From positions 1 through 64,000 of the forward strand of contig JADZDM010000006.1 of NCBI GenBank assembly GCA_020851035.1: 64,000 nucleotides of DNA, given 5' to 3'. Source of the stretch: Gemmatimonadaceae bacterium. GTDB taxonomy: Bacteria; Gemmatimonadota; Gemmatimonadetes; Gemmatimonadales; Gemmatimonadaceae. The notes beneath the pieces were generated by a model. The model searched no databases. It had not been told where the DNA came from and saw nothing but the letters and a program-made list of their open reading frames with translations. Position 1 is the first letter of the stretch. Each line of letters opens with the position of its first letter. Both the position numbers and the translations under genes were made by a program. Of this stretch, positions 8,100 through 16,505 are shown piece by piece.

Positions 8100-9110
8100 T
8101 CAGTACGTGATGGCGCAGCCGCCGAGTGACAGGCCGGCGGCAAGGCCGAAGAGGAGCACCCGATCCCCCCGCACGATCCGGCCGGCGGCAATGGACTCGG
8201 CGAACGCCAGCGGAATCGATGCGGCGATGCAGTTGCCGCGTGTGGCGAGGTTGGTGATCACCTGCTCCTCGCGGAAGCCGAGCCGCTTCCATCCCAGCTC
8301 GATGCCATGGCGGCTGGCCTGGTGCGGCACCACTGCGGCGATGTCGGAGCGTGTCCAGCCGGCGCCGTCGCAGACACCGTCGATGAACGGCAGCAGCAGC
8401 GGCGCCGCCTTGCGGAAGAGGGACGGGCCGCGCATCGCGAAGAGGTTGTCACCGCGGGTAGTGGCGGGATCGTTGGGGTGATGCAGCGTGCCGCCGCCGC
8501 GGATCTGGCTCAGCTCCGCGCCACTGTGCCAGGTGCGGAGGTGCACACCGTGCAGCGCGCTGCCAGTGCCGGACGCCGGGGACACCACCACGGCCGCCGC
8601 CGCATCGCCGAACAGCACCGCGCTTTCCGGCTCATCGGGGTTCAGGCTGCGGCCAGCGTTCTCGCTGCTGAACACGAGCACATGTCGATGCGCCCCGCCG
8701 CAGACGAGGCGGGCTGCGACATCGAGTGCGGCGAGGAAGCTGAGGCAGGTGGCGTTCACGTCGAAGCAGGCCGTCGCACCCTCCGGCGCGCCCAGTTCGC
8801 GCTGGACGAACACCGCCGTGCAGGGGATCGCCTGCTGCGGCGTGCTCGATGCGCCGATGATCGCGGTCAGGTCGCGGGCGTCGAGGCCGGCCATCACCAG
8901 CGCATCACGTGCCGCGGCCGCCGCCATCATGGCAGCGCTCTCGCCGGTGCAGCGCCGCCGCTCGCGCACCCCGGTGCGATCGAAGATCCAGCCCGGCTCG
9001 AGTCCGAGCTGCGACTCGAGCTCCGCATTCGTGACGATGCGCGACGGCAGGTAGCAGCCGATGCCGGTGATGCGCACCGGCAGTGCGGTGGTGGTCGGCG
9101 CGGACGTCAC
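8100..9110 (-). CDS. 3-oxoacyl-ACP synthase III-like (KAS III/OleA superfamily) condensing enzyme
   Basis: A thiolase-fold condensing enzyme joining two acyl units. From GTG at 9110 it has 336 residues with the full triad: Cys122 in DVNATCLSF, His263 in VPHQAS and Asn293 in RGNCIAASIP. The N-terminal motif WIFDRTGVRERRR is typical. The GTG overlaps the stop of the adenylating enzyme by four bases; an in-frame start at 9221 would run back into that gene and is unlikely. Given its partners (reductase, adenylating enzyme, hydrolase) it likely makes the core of a small lipid-like product instead of starting bulk fatty acid synthesis. Confidence 0.85.
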   Translation of the reverse strand: MTSAPTTTALPVRITGIGCYLPSRIVTNAELESQLGLEPGWIFDRTGVRERRRCTGESAAMMAAAAARDALVMAGLDARDLTAIIGASSTPQQAIPCTAVFVQRELGAPEGATACFDVNATCLSFLAALDVAARLVCGGAHRHVLVFSSENAGRSLNPDEPESAVLFGDAAAAVVVSPASGTGSALHGVHLRTWHSGAELSQIRGGGTLHHPNDPATTRGDNLFAMRGPSLFRKAAPLLLPFIDGVCDGAGWTRSDIAAVVPHQASRHGIELGWKRLGFREEQVITNLATRGNCIAASIPLAFAESIAAGRIVRGDRVLLFGLAAGLSLGGCAITY

Positions 9111-10441
9111 GCCGCCACCCCGGGCGTCGCCGCACGCCAGGTGCAGGTGACACGTCGACGCTTGGCGCCCGCTGCCGGCGGCTGCACTCCGTGCACCACC
9201 GTCACGGCGCCGGCATGACACCCGTATCCCCGGAGCACCGCGGTCACTGATGCCTCGACCGCGCGTGCGACCGGGGCGAGCGGGGTGCCGGCGCGCACCT
9301 CGACCTCCACCCGCAGCGCCCCCGGTGCGTCCTGCACGGCGCGATACTCCGTGATCCGGTCGTCGGCGAGCAGCACCATGCGCCGGATGGCATCCGGGAA
9401 CACCACGCGCAACGTCTCGTCACGCTGCGGGAACCAGCAGAGGTCATCCTGCCGCCCCTCGATCGCGGCGATCCGCTGCCACGCAGACCCGCAGGCGCAC
9501 CGCTCGGCGGAGAGGTGCAGGACATCGCCAAGCCGGTAGCGGACGATCGGCTGCGTGCGGCGCCAGAGATCGGTCAGGATCGGCGCCACCCGTTCCGGCT
9601 CCGTCGGGGCGAGCGGTTCACACTGCACCACCATCACGTCCTCCTGCACATGAAGCACGTCATGCCGGCAGCTCACGGCCACCAGCCCCTCGGTGCACTG
9701 GTACACTTCGCCGACGGGGGCCTGGAACGCGGCGGCGATCGACGCGCGATCCTGCGGCTCGATCACCTCGGCCACCGAGACGAGGCGCGCGGGTGTCGCG
9801 CGCAACGCGTTCCGCCGCCGCGCATCGGCGAGCAGGCCGAGCAGCGACGGCGGTCCCACGATGAGCTGCGGGCGGAACTCGTTCAGCGCGGCGACCACAC
9901 CGTCCAGCGGCTGCATCAGGTCGAAGAACCGGAACTGCACCACACTCGACGTGCGCTCGTAGAGCCGGCTGTTCGCGCGCAGGAAGAAGGCCACGCGATG
10001 GCCGGGACGCAGGTCCGGGATCGCACGGGCGAGGATGGTTCCGGCCCACCGCGTCTGCTCGGCCGGGCTGACGACGAACAGGCCGCGGTGCCCCGACGTG
10101 CCGCTGGACAGGCCCACCGTGCAGCCACGCACGGTGGCGGAATAGTCACCGCGTGCCTCGGCATCGAGTGCCACGCGCATCGCCTCGTCGCGCGGGATGC
10201 CGGTGGTCGTGAAGCCGTCGAACGACTCCATCATCAGGCGCTTGTCCACCAGTGGGAACTCACGCCACTGTGACGCGGGCCGCGTGCCCCAGTGTGCGGC
10301 GTGGAACGGGCTGTTGGCGCGGACGTGTGTGACCAGCGCGGCGGCGCGCGCATCCTGCCAGGCGCGCAGCCGGTCGCCGTGCAGCGTCGCGGCGCGCCAT
10401 CGGGCGCCGAGATACGCCCCGATCACGTCGAGGCGCGTCAC
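9107..10441 (-). CDS. PaaK/F390-synthetase-like adenylate-forming enzyme
   Basis: Adenylates a carboxylate with ATP, the first half of CoA ligase chemistry. The ATP loop SSGTSGHRG is at about residues 112-120 and the YRLGD motif follows in the C-terminal half (IVRYRLGDVL), next to CACG and a late R-x-D pattern (IEGRQDD). It resembles the group often named F390 synthetase-related rather than long-chain acyl-CoA synthetases. GTG at 10441 gives 444 residues and overlaps the hydrolase stop by four bases. It could activate the free acid or 3-hydroxy acid made by its neighbours. Confidence 0.8.
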   Translation of the reverse strand: MTRLDVIGAYLGARWRAATLHGDRLRAWQDARAAALVTHVRANSPFHAAHWGTRPASQWREFPLVDKRLMMESFDGFTTTGIPRDEAMRVALDAEARGDYSATVRGCTVGLSSGTSGHRGLFVVSPAEQTRWAGTILARAIPDLRPGHRVAFFLRANSRLYERTSSVVQFRFFDLMQPLDGVVAALNEFRPQLIVGPPSLLGLLADARRRNALRATPARLVSVAEVIEPQDRASIAAAFQAPVGEVYQCTEGLVAVSCRHDVLHVQEDVMVVQCEPLAPTEPERVAPILTDLWRRTQPIVRYRLGDVLHLSAERCACGSAWQRIAAIEGRQDDLCWFPQRDETLRVVFPDAIRRMVLLADDRITEYRAVQDAPGALRVEVEVRAGTPLAPVARAVEASVTAVLRGYGCHAGAVTVVHGVQPPAAGAKRRRVTCTWRAATPGVAA

Positions 10442-11259
10442 GAGCCGGCGGCCCAGCGCAGGGTGTCGGGACAATGGGTCGGCAGGATGGTGCACGCGGG
10501 ACGGGCCGCCGCAAAGCGGCGCAGCGCATCGAGTGTCGCGACCAGTTCCGTCAAGTCGTCCTGCATCAGGCGCGTGATCGGGTGTGGTGGTCGCAGCTCG
10601 CGATAGGCACGCGTGGACCAGGCACCATCAGCGCAGAGCAGCACGTCGCCGGTGTCGGTGCGGAGCATGGCGCCAAGCTGGCCGCGTGCGTGCCCCGGCA
10701 GTGGCACAAGGCGAACGCTGCCGTCGCCGAGGAGGTCGTGGGTGGCGCCGAGCGCCGGCAGTGCCTCGCCGGCGAAGGCGTCGATCACGGTGGCGCGGCG
10801 GTCGAAGTCGGCGGGAAAGAGCTGCTGGACGATGCCACGACGCACCGCGTCGACACCACGCGCCCGCCGCTGCAGCGCCAGCGCGGCACCGCTGACCACG
10901 AACCGAGCGGCGGCGAAGTCGAGGAGGCCGGCAACATGGTCGGCATGCAGGTGCGACACGATCACGGTCCGCACCTCGTGCGCGGCGACGCCTGCCCCGG
11001 CCAGCTGCGCCACCAGCGGCATGCCGATGGTGGTGGGTGTGGCCAGTGCATAGATGCGGGCGGGCCAGGTGCGGAAGGCATCCAGCAGGCGTGGCGCGTA
11101 CCCCGTGTCGAACAACAGCGGACCGTGGCCCGGATGCTCGATGAGGAAGGCCGGCGCGTGACAGCGCGCCTCGTGCCACCCCGTCCCGCGCGCGATCAGG
11201 CCGGCGCGCGCAACGCAGTAGCCCGTGTCGAAGGCACGAACCCGCACCGTGGTGCTCAT
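10438..11259 (-). CDS. Metallo-beta-lactamase fold hydrolase (AHL-lactonase-like)
   Basis: 273 residues with the metal motif HLHADH (His103, His105, Asp107, His108), LPGHARGQ and the late THCPD. The FDTGY motif near the N-terminus and overall pattern resemble the lactonase-like branch that opens lactones or hydrolyses thioesters. It lies second in a four-gene operon, seven bases after the reductase gene and overlapping the adenylating enzyme by four bases. A substrate made by the same operon (acyl thioester or lactone) is a reasonable guess only. Confidence 0.8.
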   Translation of the reverse strand: MSTTVRVRAFDTGYCVARAGLIARGTGWHEARCHAPAFLIEHPGHGPLLFDTGYAPRLLDAFRTWPARIYALATPTTIGMPLVAQLAGAGVAAHEVRTVIVSHLHADHVAGLLDFAAARFVVSGAALALQRRARGVDAVRRGIVQQLFPADFDRRATVIDAFAGEALPALGATHDLLGDGSVRLVPLPGHARGQLGAMLRTDTGDVLLCADGAWSTRAYRELRPPHPITRLMQDDLTELVATLDALRRFAAARPACTILPTHCPDTLRWAAGS

Positions 11260-11266
11260 CGCCCGA

Positions 11267-12262
11267 TCATATGGCCAGCCACCGGGTGCGCAGCGCGTCG
11301 ATGGTGCGCGCGACGCCGTCGGTGGAACTCACGCGTGGCATGTACCCGAGCAGCGCCCGCGCGCGACCGATGTCGCAGGTCTGGGTGCGTGCCAGGATGA
11401 GGGCGGAGTAGCGGGTGAGGAGCGGCTCACGGCGCGTGACCGCCGCGACGACCTCCATCGCGGCCGCAGCGGCCAGCGCGGTGCGCACGGAGAGGATGCG
11501 CGACGGGTACGGCAGGCCGGCGCCGGTCAGCAGTTCGCGGATCAGGGACCAGAGCAGCACGTGCTCACCACCGGTGATGAGGAAGGTCTCGCCGATGCCC
11601 TGCCGGGTGTGCAGCGCGCACTCCACGGCCTGCACGACATCGTCCACGTGCGTCACGTCGACGCGATTGCGACCGTCACCCACCTGCGGCAGGCGCCCCG
11701 CGCTGGCGGCGCGCAGGAGCCGCGGCACCAGCGAGCGATCCCCTTCCCCGTAGATCGCCTTCGGGCGCAGGATGATGCACTCGAGGTCACCCGGCGTCGC
11801 CCGCACGCGCAGCTCGGCCTGCTGCTTGGTCTCGGCGTAGCGGCTGCTGAAGTGGCGCGGATACGGCGCCGAGTCGCTGAGGTCGTGCTGGTCCCGTCCA
11901 TCGAAGAGCACGGCGGGGGACGAGATGTGGACCAGGCGACGGACGCCGGCGGCACGGGCGGCGGCGATGACATGCTCGGTGCCGATGACGTTGGTCGCAT
12001 GGAACTCGGCTCGCGGTCCCCAGGGGGCGGAGAGCGCCGCCGCGTGCACGATGGCGTCGCACCCGGCGGCGGCGGCGGTCAGGGTGGGCAGGTCACGCAG
12101 ATCGCCCAGGCACGGCGTGATGCCGGGGGCCGAGGGCATCCGGCTCCGCTGCCGGCCGTGCGCACGCACGGCGATGCCCTGCGCGGCCAGGGTCCGGCAG
12201 GTGTGGCTGCCGAGGAAGCCGGAGGCGCCGGTGACGAGGACCGTTCGGAGTGTTGGGCTCAC
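11267..12262 (-). CDS. NAD(P)-dependent extended short-chain dehydrogenase, OleD/3-beta-HSD-like
   Basis: 331 residues with the Rossmann motif VTGASGFLGSH, the DLRD acidic motif, the active-site SSPAV serine and YAETK (Tyr/Lys). The middle region (LRPKAIYGEGDRSLVPRLL, GDGRNRVDVTHVDD) is the pattern of the 3-beta-hydroxysteroid dehydrogenase group that includes OleD, the 2-alkyl-3-ketoacid reductase of head-to-head hydrocarbon synthesis. It leads the operon reductase, hydrolase, adenylating enzyme, KAS III. Ordinary nucleotide-sugar epimerase is less likely, as no sugar genes are nearby. Confidence 0.82.
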   Translation of the reverse strand: MSPTLRTVLVTGASGFLGSHTCRTLAAQGIAVRAHGRQRSRMPSAPGITPCLGDLRDLPTLTAAAAGCDAIVHAAALSAPWGPRAEFHATNVIGTEHVIAAARAAGVRRLVHISSPAVLFDGRDQHDLSDSAPYPRHFSSRYAETKQQAELRVRATPGDLECIILRPKAIYGEGDRSLVPRLLRAASAGRLPQVGDGRNRVDVTHVDDVVQAVECALHTRQGIGETFLITGGEHVLLWSLIRELLTGAGLPYPSRILSVRTALAAAAAMEVVAAVTRREPLLTRYSALILARTQTCDIGRARALLGYMPRVSSTDGVARTIDALRTRWLAI

Positions 12263-12320
12263 GAGCCGATGATACCCGGCTTCGCCCCTGGCGGACCCAT
12301 GCGACGGCGACGATCGGTGC

Positions 12321-13805
12321 TCAGGCGATGGTCCGGCTCAGGCGCTGGAGGGTGTGCGAGGCGACGCGGGGACCATCCACGTCACCATCCGCGGCATCGC
12401 GGAGCAGGCGGGCGGCGAACTCCATCTCGAAGATGGCGAGCAGCGCGTGCAATGCCCCGCCGCCGGAGCCGTAGCCCTCGAGGTATGCCTTGCGGGCCTC
12501 GCGTTCCCAGAGCCAGGCGATCTCGAGCGCCTTGTCGTCGCCGCCGGCCAGCCTCGCGGCCTCCGCGGCCGATTCGGCGATCGAGACGAGGACGCGCGCG
12601 ACATCGCGCCAGGGGGACTGCGGGGCGAGGCGTTCCTCGTCGGGGAGGCCGGGATCGCCGTCGAATTCGACGACGGTGAGGTGGCGGGGCGGCGTGATGA
12701 GGACGGCGTCGAGCGTGAGGGATCCGTGGATGCGCTGGATGATGCCCGGGGCACTCTCGGCCGCGGCAGCGAACTGCTGCAGCCGGGCCGGCAGCAGCGG
12801 GAGGGCTGCCTGGAGCAGCCGGTCCTTGCTGTCGACGGCGCCGTCGGCGCAGAGGGTGGTGGCCTGATCGAGGGCGGTCCAGGTGCGCGCGACCCAGGCA
12901 TCGACGTCGGCCGCGCCGGCGGGTTCGGCGCCGACGAGCACGCCTTCGGCGAAGGGTCGACCGAGTCCGGCGTGGAGCTCGCGGGTCGCGACACCGACGG
13001 CGCGGACGTCGTCGAGGGCAGACGCCTGGAGTGACGGGTCACCGTCGAGGGCACGCCGGAGCCGGCCGACGACGACGGATCGGACGGTTGCGGTTCCGTC
13101 GGCGAGCGTTTCCAACGCGGCACTGGCGCTACGCTGTCCTGACGGCGACCTCAAGATGGCGCTTCCGAGTAGTGCCGGAGCCACCTGTGCCACCGGCACG
13201 CGTTCCAGATGGCGCAGCAGGTCCAGCTCCGCCTGTCCGCCCCGGGTCAGCCGTCTGTAGAGGATGGCCACTCCTGCCGGCTCGAACAGCACCACGTCAT
13301 GTCGCCGGCCGGCGAGCTGGCGGGAGGCCTGCGTGACCGAGCGGCTGACTGCAGAGCGTTCCGGCGTGGCCACCCACTCCCAGCCGTCGGCGCGCAGCAC
13401 AGCCCCTGCCGAGAGCGCTTCGCGAAGCCAGGTGCGGAGGTCAGGATCCGCCCATGCCGACGCCAGCGTCCAGAGGACGGAGCCGGCGGCATCGCGCTCC
13501 TCGTGCAGCACGCGAGCCCCCTCCGGCGCCGGGCCAGGCCAGCGGCGCAACGCTGCCTGCGCCAGGGTGCCGTCGCCGCCCGTGAAGGAGACCGGCGCCT
13601 CGAACACGCAGAGTGCCGCATGCCCTGCACCACCCGGGAGCGCAAACGCGGCCTGCAGCGTGCGATGGAGTGGCGTGCCGTCGCTGCCCAGCGCCACGCG
13701 ATCGGCGAACCAGGCCGTCCACGCCTCGGGCGGCACCGACGCGAGCGCCGTCAGGAACGTGGGGTCCAGCGACTGGCCGATGCCTCCAGCGGCGGTCATG
13801 CGCAC
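12321..13805 (-). CDS. Maltokinase/trehalose-synthase C-domain homologue, probably catalytically dead
   Basis: The last 150 residues match the aminoglycoside-phosphotransferase-like fold of maltokinase (IIQRIHGSLTLDAVL, VVEFDGDPGLPDEERLAPQS, PWRDVARVLVSI). In active enzymes the loop reads HGD-x-H-x-GQ and the metal motif DF(E/D)G. Here the catalytic Asp is Ser362, the following His is Thr, the metal motif starts with Glu380, and the ATP lysine of the ILK-x-FRR strand is Tyr (ILYRRL, about 181-186). It is 494 residues long with an N-terminal domain like other maltokinases. A sensor or scaffold role is inference. No trehalose or GlgE genes are near. It lies 58 bases upstream of the reductase gene on the same strand. 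Confidence 0.65.
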   Translation of the reverse strand: MRMTAAGGIGQSLDPTFLTALASVPPEAWTAWFADRVALGSDGTPLHRTLQAAFALPGGAGHAALCVFEAPVSFTGGDGTLAQAALRRWPGPAPEGARVLHEERDAAGSVLWTLASAWADPDLRTWLREALSAGAVLRADGWEWVATPERSAVSRSVTQASRQLAGRRHDVVLFEPAGVAILYRRLTRGGQAELDLLRHLERVPVAQVAPALLGSAILRSPSGQRSASAALETLADGTATVRSVVVGRLRRALDGDPSLQASALDDVRAVGVATRELHAGLGRPFAEGVLVGAEPAGAADVDAWVARTWTALDQATTLCADGAVDSKDRLLQAALPLLPARLQQFAAAAESAPGIIQRIHGSLTLDAVLITPPRHLTVVEFDGDPGLPDEERLAPQSPWRDVARVLVSIAESAAEAARLAGGDDKALEIAWLWEREARKAYLEGYGSGGGALHALLAIFEMEFAARLLRDAADGDVDGPRVASHTLQRLSRTIA

Positions 13806-13972
13806 TCCCGTTGCCAGGCACCGAGGCTGGCGTCCTGGGTATCATCCGGATTGAACGTACGCACCGATCCGGAGCGACCGTCCACCGGAATCGCTGCGAG
13901 GCGACGTACCGCCCCGCCGGCACTTCCCAGCGCCGGCGGGCTTCCTTCCAGACCTGACACCCGGCACACCGC
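13806..13972. promoter_or_regulatory. Divergent intergenic region
   Basis: The 167 bases between the pseudo-maltokinase gene (minus) and the thiolase gene (plus) must hold both promoters. I see no clear -35/-10 pair or operator palindrome. Confidence 0.35.
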
Positions 13973-15181
13973 ATGGGCACGCAAGGCACTGCCACCGACG
14001 TCGTGATCCTTTCCGCCGTGCGCACCCCGTTCGGCACCTTCGGGGGCACCCTGCGTGACCTGTCGGCAGTCGACCTGACGGTGGCGGCGGCGACGGCAGC
14101 GATGGAACGTGCCGGCGTGCAGCCGGCCGACATCGGCCACTCCATCTTCGGCAACGTCATCCAGAGCACCACCGACACGGTCTATTTCGCGCGGCACGTC
14201 GCACTCAAGGCGGGATGTCCGATCGAGGTCCCGGCACTGACGGTGAACCGTCTCTGCGGCTCGGGGTTCCAGGCGATCATCTCCGGGGCGCACGAACTGA
14301 TCACCGGCGATGCCGATGTCTGCCTGGTCGGTGGCGGCGAGAGCATGTCCACCGTGCCCCACGCGGCCCGCGGGTTGCGCTGGGGACTGCCGTACGGCGC
14401 CTCGCCAAAGCTCGAGGACCTGCTGTTCGACGGGCTGACGGATTCCTGGTGCCAGACGCCGATGGGCATCACGGCGGAGAACCTCGAGGCGGCCTATCAT
14501 CTCGGGCGCGCTGCCGCCGACGAGTTTGCGCTGCGCTCGCAGCACCTGACCCGCGATGCGTGGGCGAACGGCCTGATCCGGGACGAGATCGTGCCCGTCC
14601 CGGTGGTCGACCGCAAGACACGGCAAGTGGTGCCGTTCGCGCGCGACGAGCATGCGCGTCCGGAGAGCACGTTCGAGTCACTGACGAAGCTGAAGCCGGT
14701 GTTCCGCCCCGACGGTGTCGTCACCGCCGGAAACGCCAGCGGGTTGAACGACGGTGCCGGGGCGCTCGTCATCGCGAGGGCGGACTGGGCGCGCGAGCGC
14801 GGCCTGCGCCCGCTGGCGCGACTGGTGAGCTGGGGCGTGAGCGGCGTGGAGCCACGCATCATGGGGATCGGCCCCGTCTCGGCCGCCCGCATGGCGCTGG
14901 GGCGTGCCGGCCTGACGCTGGACCAGATGGACCTGGTCGAGGTCAACGAAGCCTTTGCGACGCAGGCGCTCGCCGTGCAGAAGGAGTTGGGCATTCCATT
15001 GGACAAGTTCAACCTGCACGGTGGAGCCATCGCGATCGGACATCCCCTCGGTGCGAGTGGCGCGCGCATCGCCGCGCACGTCACACATGCCCTGCGACTG
15101 CTTGGCAAGAAATACGCCCTTGGCTCCGCCTGCATCGGTGGTGGCCAGGGCATCGCCGTCGTGATCGAGTCGCTGTCGTGA
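13973..15181 (+). CDS. Thiolase (acetyl-CoA acetyltransferase / 3-ketoacyl-CoA thiolase)
   Basis: 402 residues with all thiolase catalytic residues: Cys95 in VNRLCGSG, His357 in AIAIGHPLGASG and Cys387 in GSACIGGGQG; NEAFA is also present. Works either in acetoacetyl-CoA formation (PHA or mevalonate routes) or in beta-oxidation. Length and motifs do not decide between these. It is transcribed alone from the divergent region upstream. The acyl-CoA dehydrogenase at 47583 and the PhaF-like gene at 2575 are possible functional partners, but they are not adjacent. Confidence 0.92.
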   Translation: MGTQGTATDVVILSAVRTPFGTFGGTLRDLSAVDLTVAAATAAMERAGVQPADIGHSIFGNVIQSTTDTVYFARHVALKAGCPIEVPALTVNRLCGSGFQAIISGAHELITGDADVCLVGGGESMSTVPHAARGLRWGLPYGASPKLEDLLFDGLTDSWCQTPMGITAENLEAAYHLGRAAADEFALRSQHLTRDAWANGLIRDEIVPVPVVDRKTRQVVPFARDEHARPESTFESLTKLKPVFRPDGVVTAGNASGLNDGAGALVIARADWARERGLRPLARLVSWGVSGVEPRIMGIGPVSAARMALGRAGLTLDQMDLVEVNEAFATQALAVQKELGIPLDKFNLHGGAIAIGHPLGASGARIAAHVTHALRLLGKKYALGSACIGGGQGIAVVIESLS

Positions 15182-15238
15182 ATCCCCGGGGTCGGGATTT
15201 CCGTTCTGTGAGCAGTGGCCGCAGCCGATGGCGTCGGC

Positions 15239-16213
15239 ATGAAGGTAGAACGCCGGACTGGAGCACCAATTCCCACCGCCGCAATCCGTACCGTGCCTGA
15301 CGACCGTTCAGAGGTTACCGTCGCTGCCCCGTCATCGGTCCAGCCACTGCTCGATCGCGCCGCGATGGAGCGGGTGCTGGCGCGCGCCGCTGAGCTCGCG
15401 AACCAGGGTTCGGACGCACCCGATGGCATGAGCGAGGCGCAGCTCCTCGAGATCGCGAAGGAAGTCGGGCTGTCCGCCTCGACGATCAAGCAGGCGCTGG
15501 CCGAGGAGCGCACGCGCGTCATGCTCGCGGAGGAGACGGGGTTCGAGGCGCGGGTGATGGGGCCCGCCGCGGTGAGCGCCACGCGCGCCGTGCCGCACGC
15601 CCCCGAGGTGGTGCTCGCGGCCCTCGACGAATGGCTGCGCGCGGAATACCGCCTGATCCCGAAGCGCCGCTACGACAACCGGCGCACCTGGGAGAAGCGG
15701 CATGGCATGTTCGCCGAGCTGGATCGCAACCTGCGCGGCAACCAGGCGGCCGCCTCGCTGATGCGCGCCACCGAGGTCGCGGCAACGGTGAGCCCGATCG
15801 GTGACGGTCGCACGGCGGTGCGTCTCGACGCCGACATCAGCCATGTGCGCAGCCAGCACAAGGCGGGGGGCATCGGCCTCGCGATCGGTGGCATCGCGAT
15901 CGGCACGGTGCCGGTGATCATCGGCGCCGTGCTCGCACCGCTGACGATGCTGCCGCTGTTCATCGCCCTTGGCACGCTCCCCGGCGTGGGCATGGGCATC
16001 GGGGGGTGGACGATGCTGAAGGCACACCGGAAGCAGGCGGAGCGTGCGCAGCTTGCCCTCGAGCAGATCCTCGACCGCCTCGAGCACGGCGCCCTGCCCC
16101 GCGGCGCACTGGCCGGCGGAGCCACACCGCTGCTGTCCGAGACCATCACCGCGGTGGCGCAGGGCGTGCGCGACGTGGCCAAGGCGATGCAGGACTCACG
16201 CCGCCTGCGCTGA
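15239..16213 (+). CDS. Unknown membrane protein with helical N-terminus and two Gly-rich membrane segments
   Basis: About 324 residues from ATG 15239 (GTG at 15215 also possible). Residues about 45-85 form a helical, possibly DNA-binding-like segment (MSEAQLLEIAKEVGLSASTI). The centre holds basic residues (LIPKRRYDNRRTWEKRHG). Two adjacent hydrophobic stretches follow (GGIGLAIGGIAIGTVPVIIG and PLFIALGTLPGVGMGIGG), then an amphipathic helix and a basic tail. I do not recognise the family. The gene is 57 bases after the thiolase stop and may be co-transcribed. Confidence 0.7.
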   Translation: MKVERRTGAPIPTAAIRTVPDDRSEVTVAAPSSVQPLLDRAAMERVLARAAELANQGSDAPDGMSEAQLLEIAKEVGLSASTIKQALAEERTRVMLAEETGFEARVMGPAAVSATRAVPHAPEVVLAALDEWLRAEYRLIPKRRYDNRRTWEKRHGMFAELDRNLRGNQAAASLMRATEVAATVSPIGDGRTAVRLDADISHVRSQHKAGGIGLAIGGIAIGTVPVIIGAVLAPLTMLPLFIALGTLPGVGMGIGGWTMLKAHRKQAERAQLALEQILDRLEHGALPRGALAGGATPLLSETITAVAQGVRDVAKAMQDSRRLR

Positions 16214-16505
16214 CCGGCTCCGTCACCTGCAACTGCCCTGACGCACAGGCGCAAAGGACGCCACGAACGCACAGCGATCGTTTCGCGAGGTGTCGCACGC
16301 ATGCGCCATGCGCCATGCGCCATGCGCATCGTACTTGAGGGCAACTGCGGTGGCTCCTGCAGTTCCCCTCAGTGTGTCCGGTACTCGTGCAGCCCGGAGA
16401 TCGCCAGCCGGGTAGTGCTGCTGTTCTTCGCGTCCTTCGCGACTTTGCGTCGTGCGGTTGCTGTTGTCGTTGCTGTTGCCGTTGCTGTTGCCGTTGCTGT
16501 CCCTG
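16214..16505. repeat. Repeat-rich convergent intergenic region
   Basis: 292 bases without a supportable gene between two convergent genes. It holds four near-copies of a 7-base unit ATGCGCC at 16301-16328, and four near-copies of a 12-base unit GTTGCTGTTGCC at 16457-16504. It also has two facing copies of a GCGCAAAGGACGC / GCGTCCTTCGCGACTTTGCG-type sequence (about 16250-16275 and 16428-16452), the sort of short dispersed repeat seen between genes in several high-GC phyla. Confidence 0.6.

Noticed and set aside
8100-9221. 373-residue version of the KAS III protein
   Set aside because: The extra N-terminus overlaps the adenylating enzyme gene; GTG 9110 gives the family start and a GTGA overlap.
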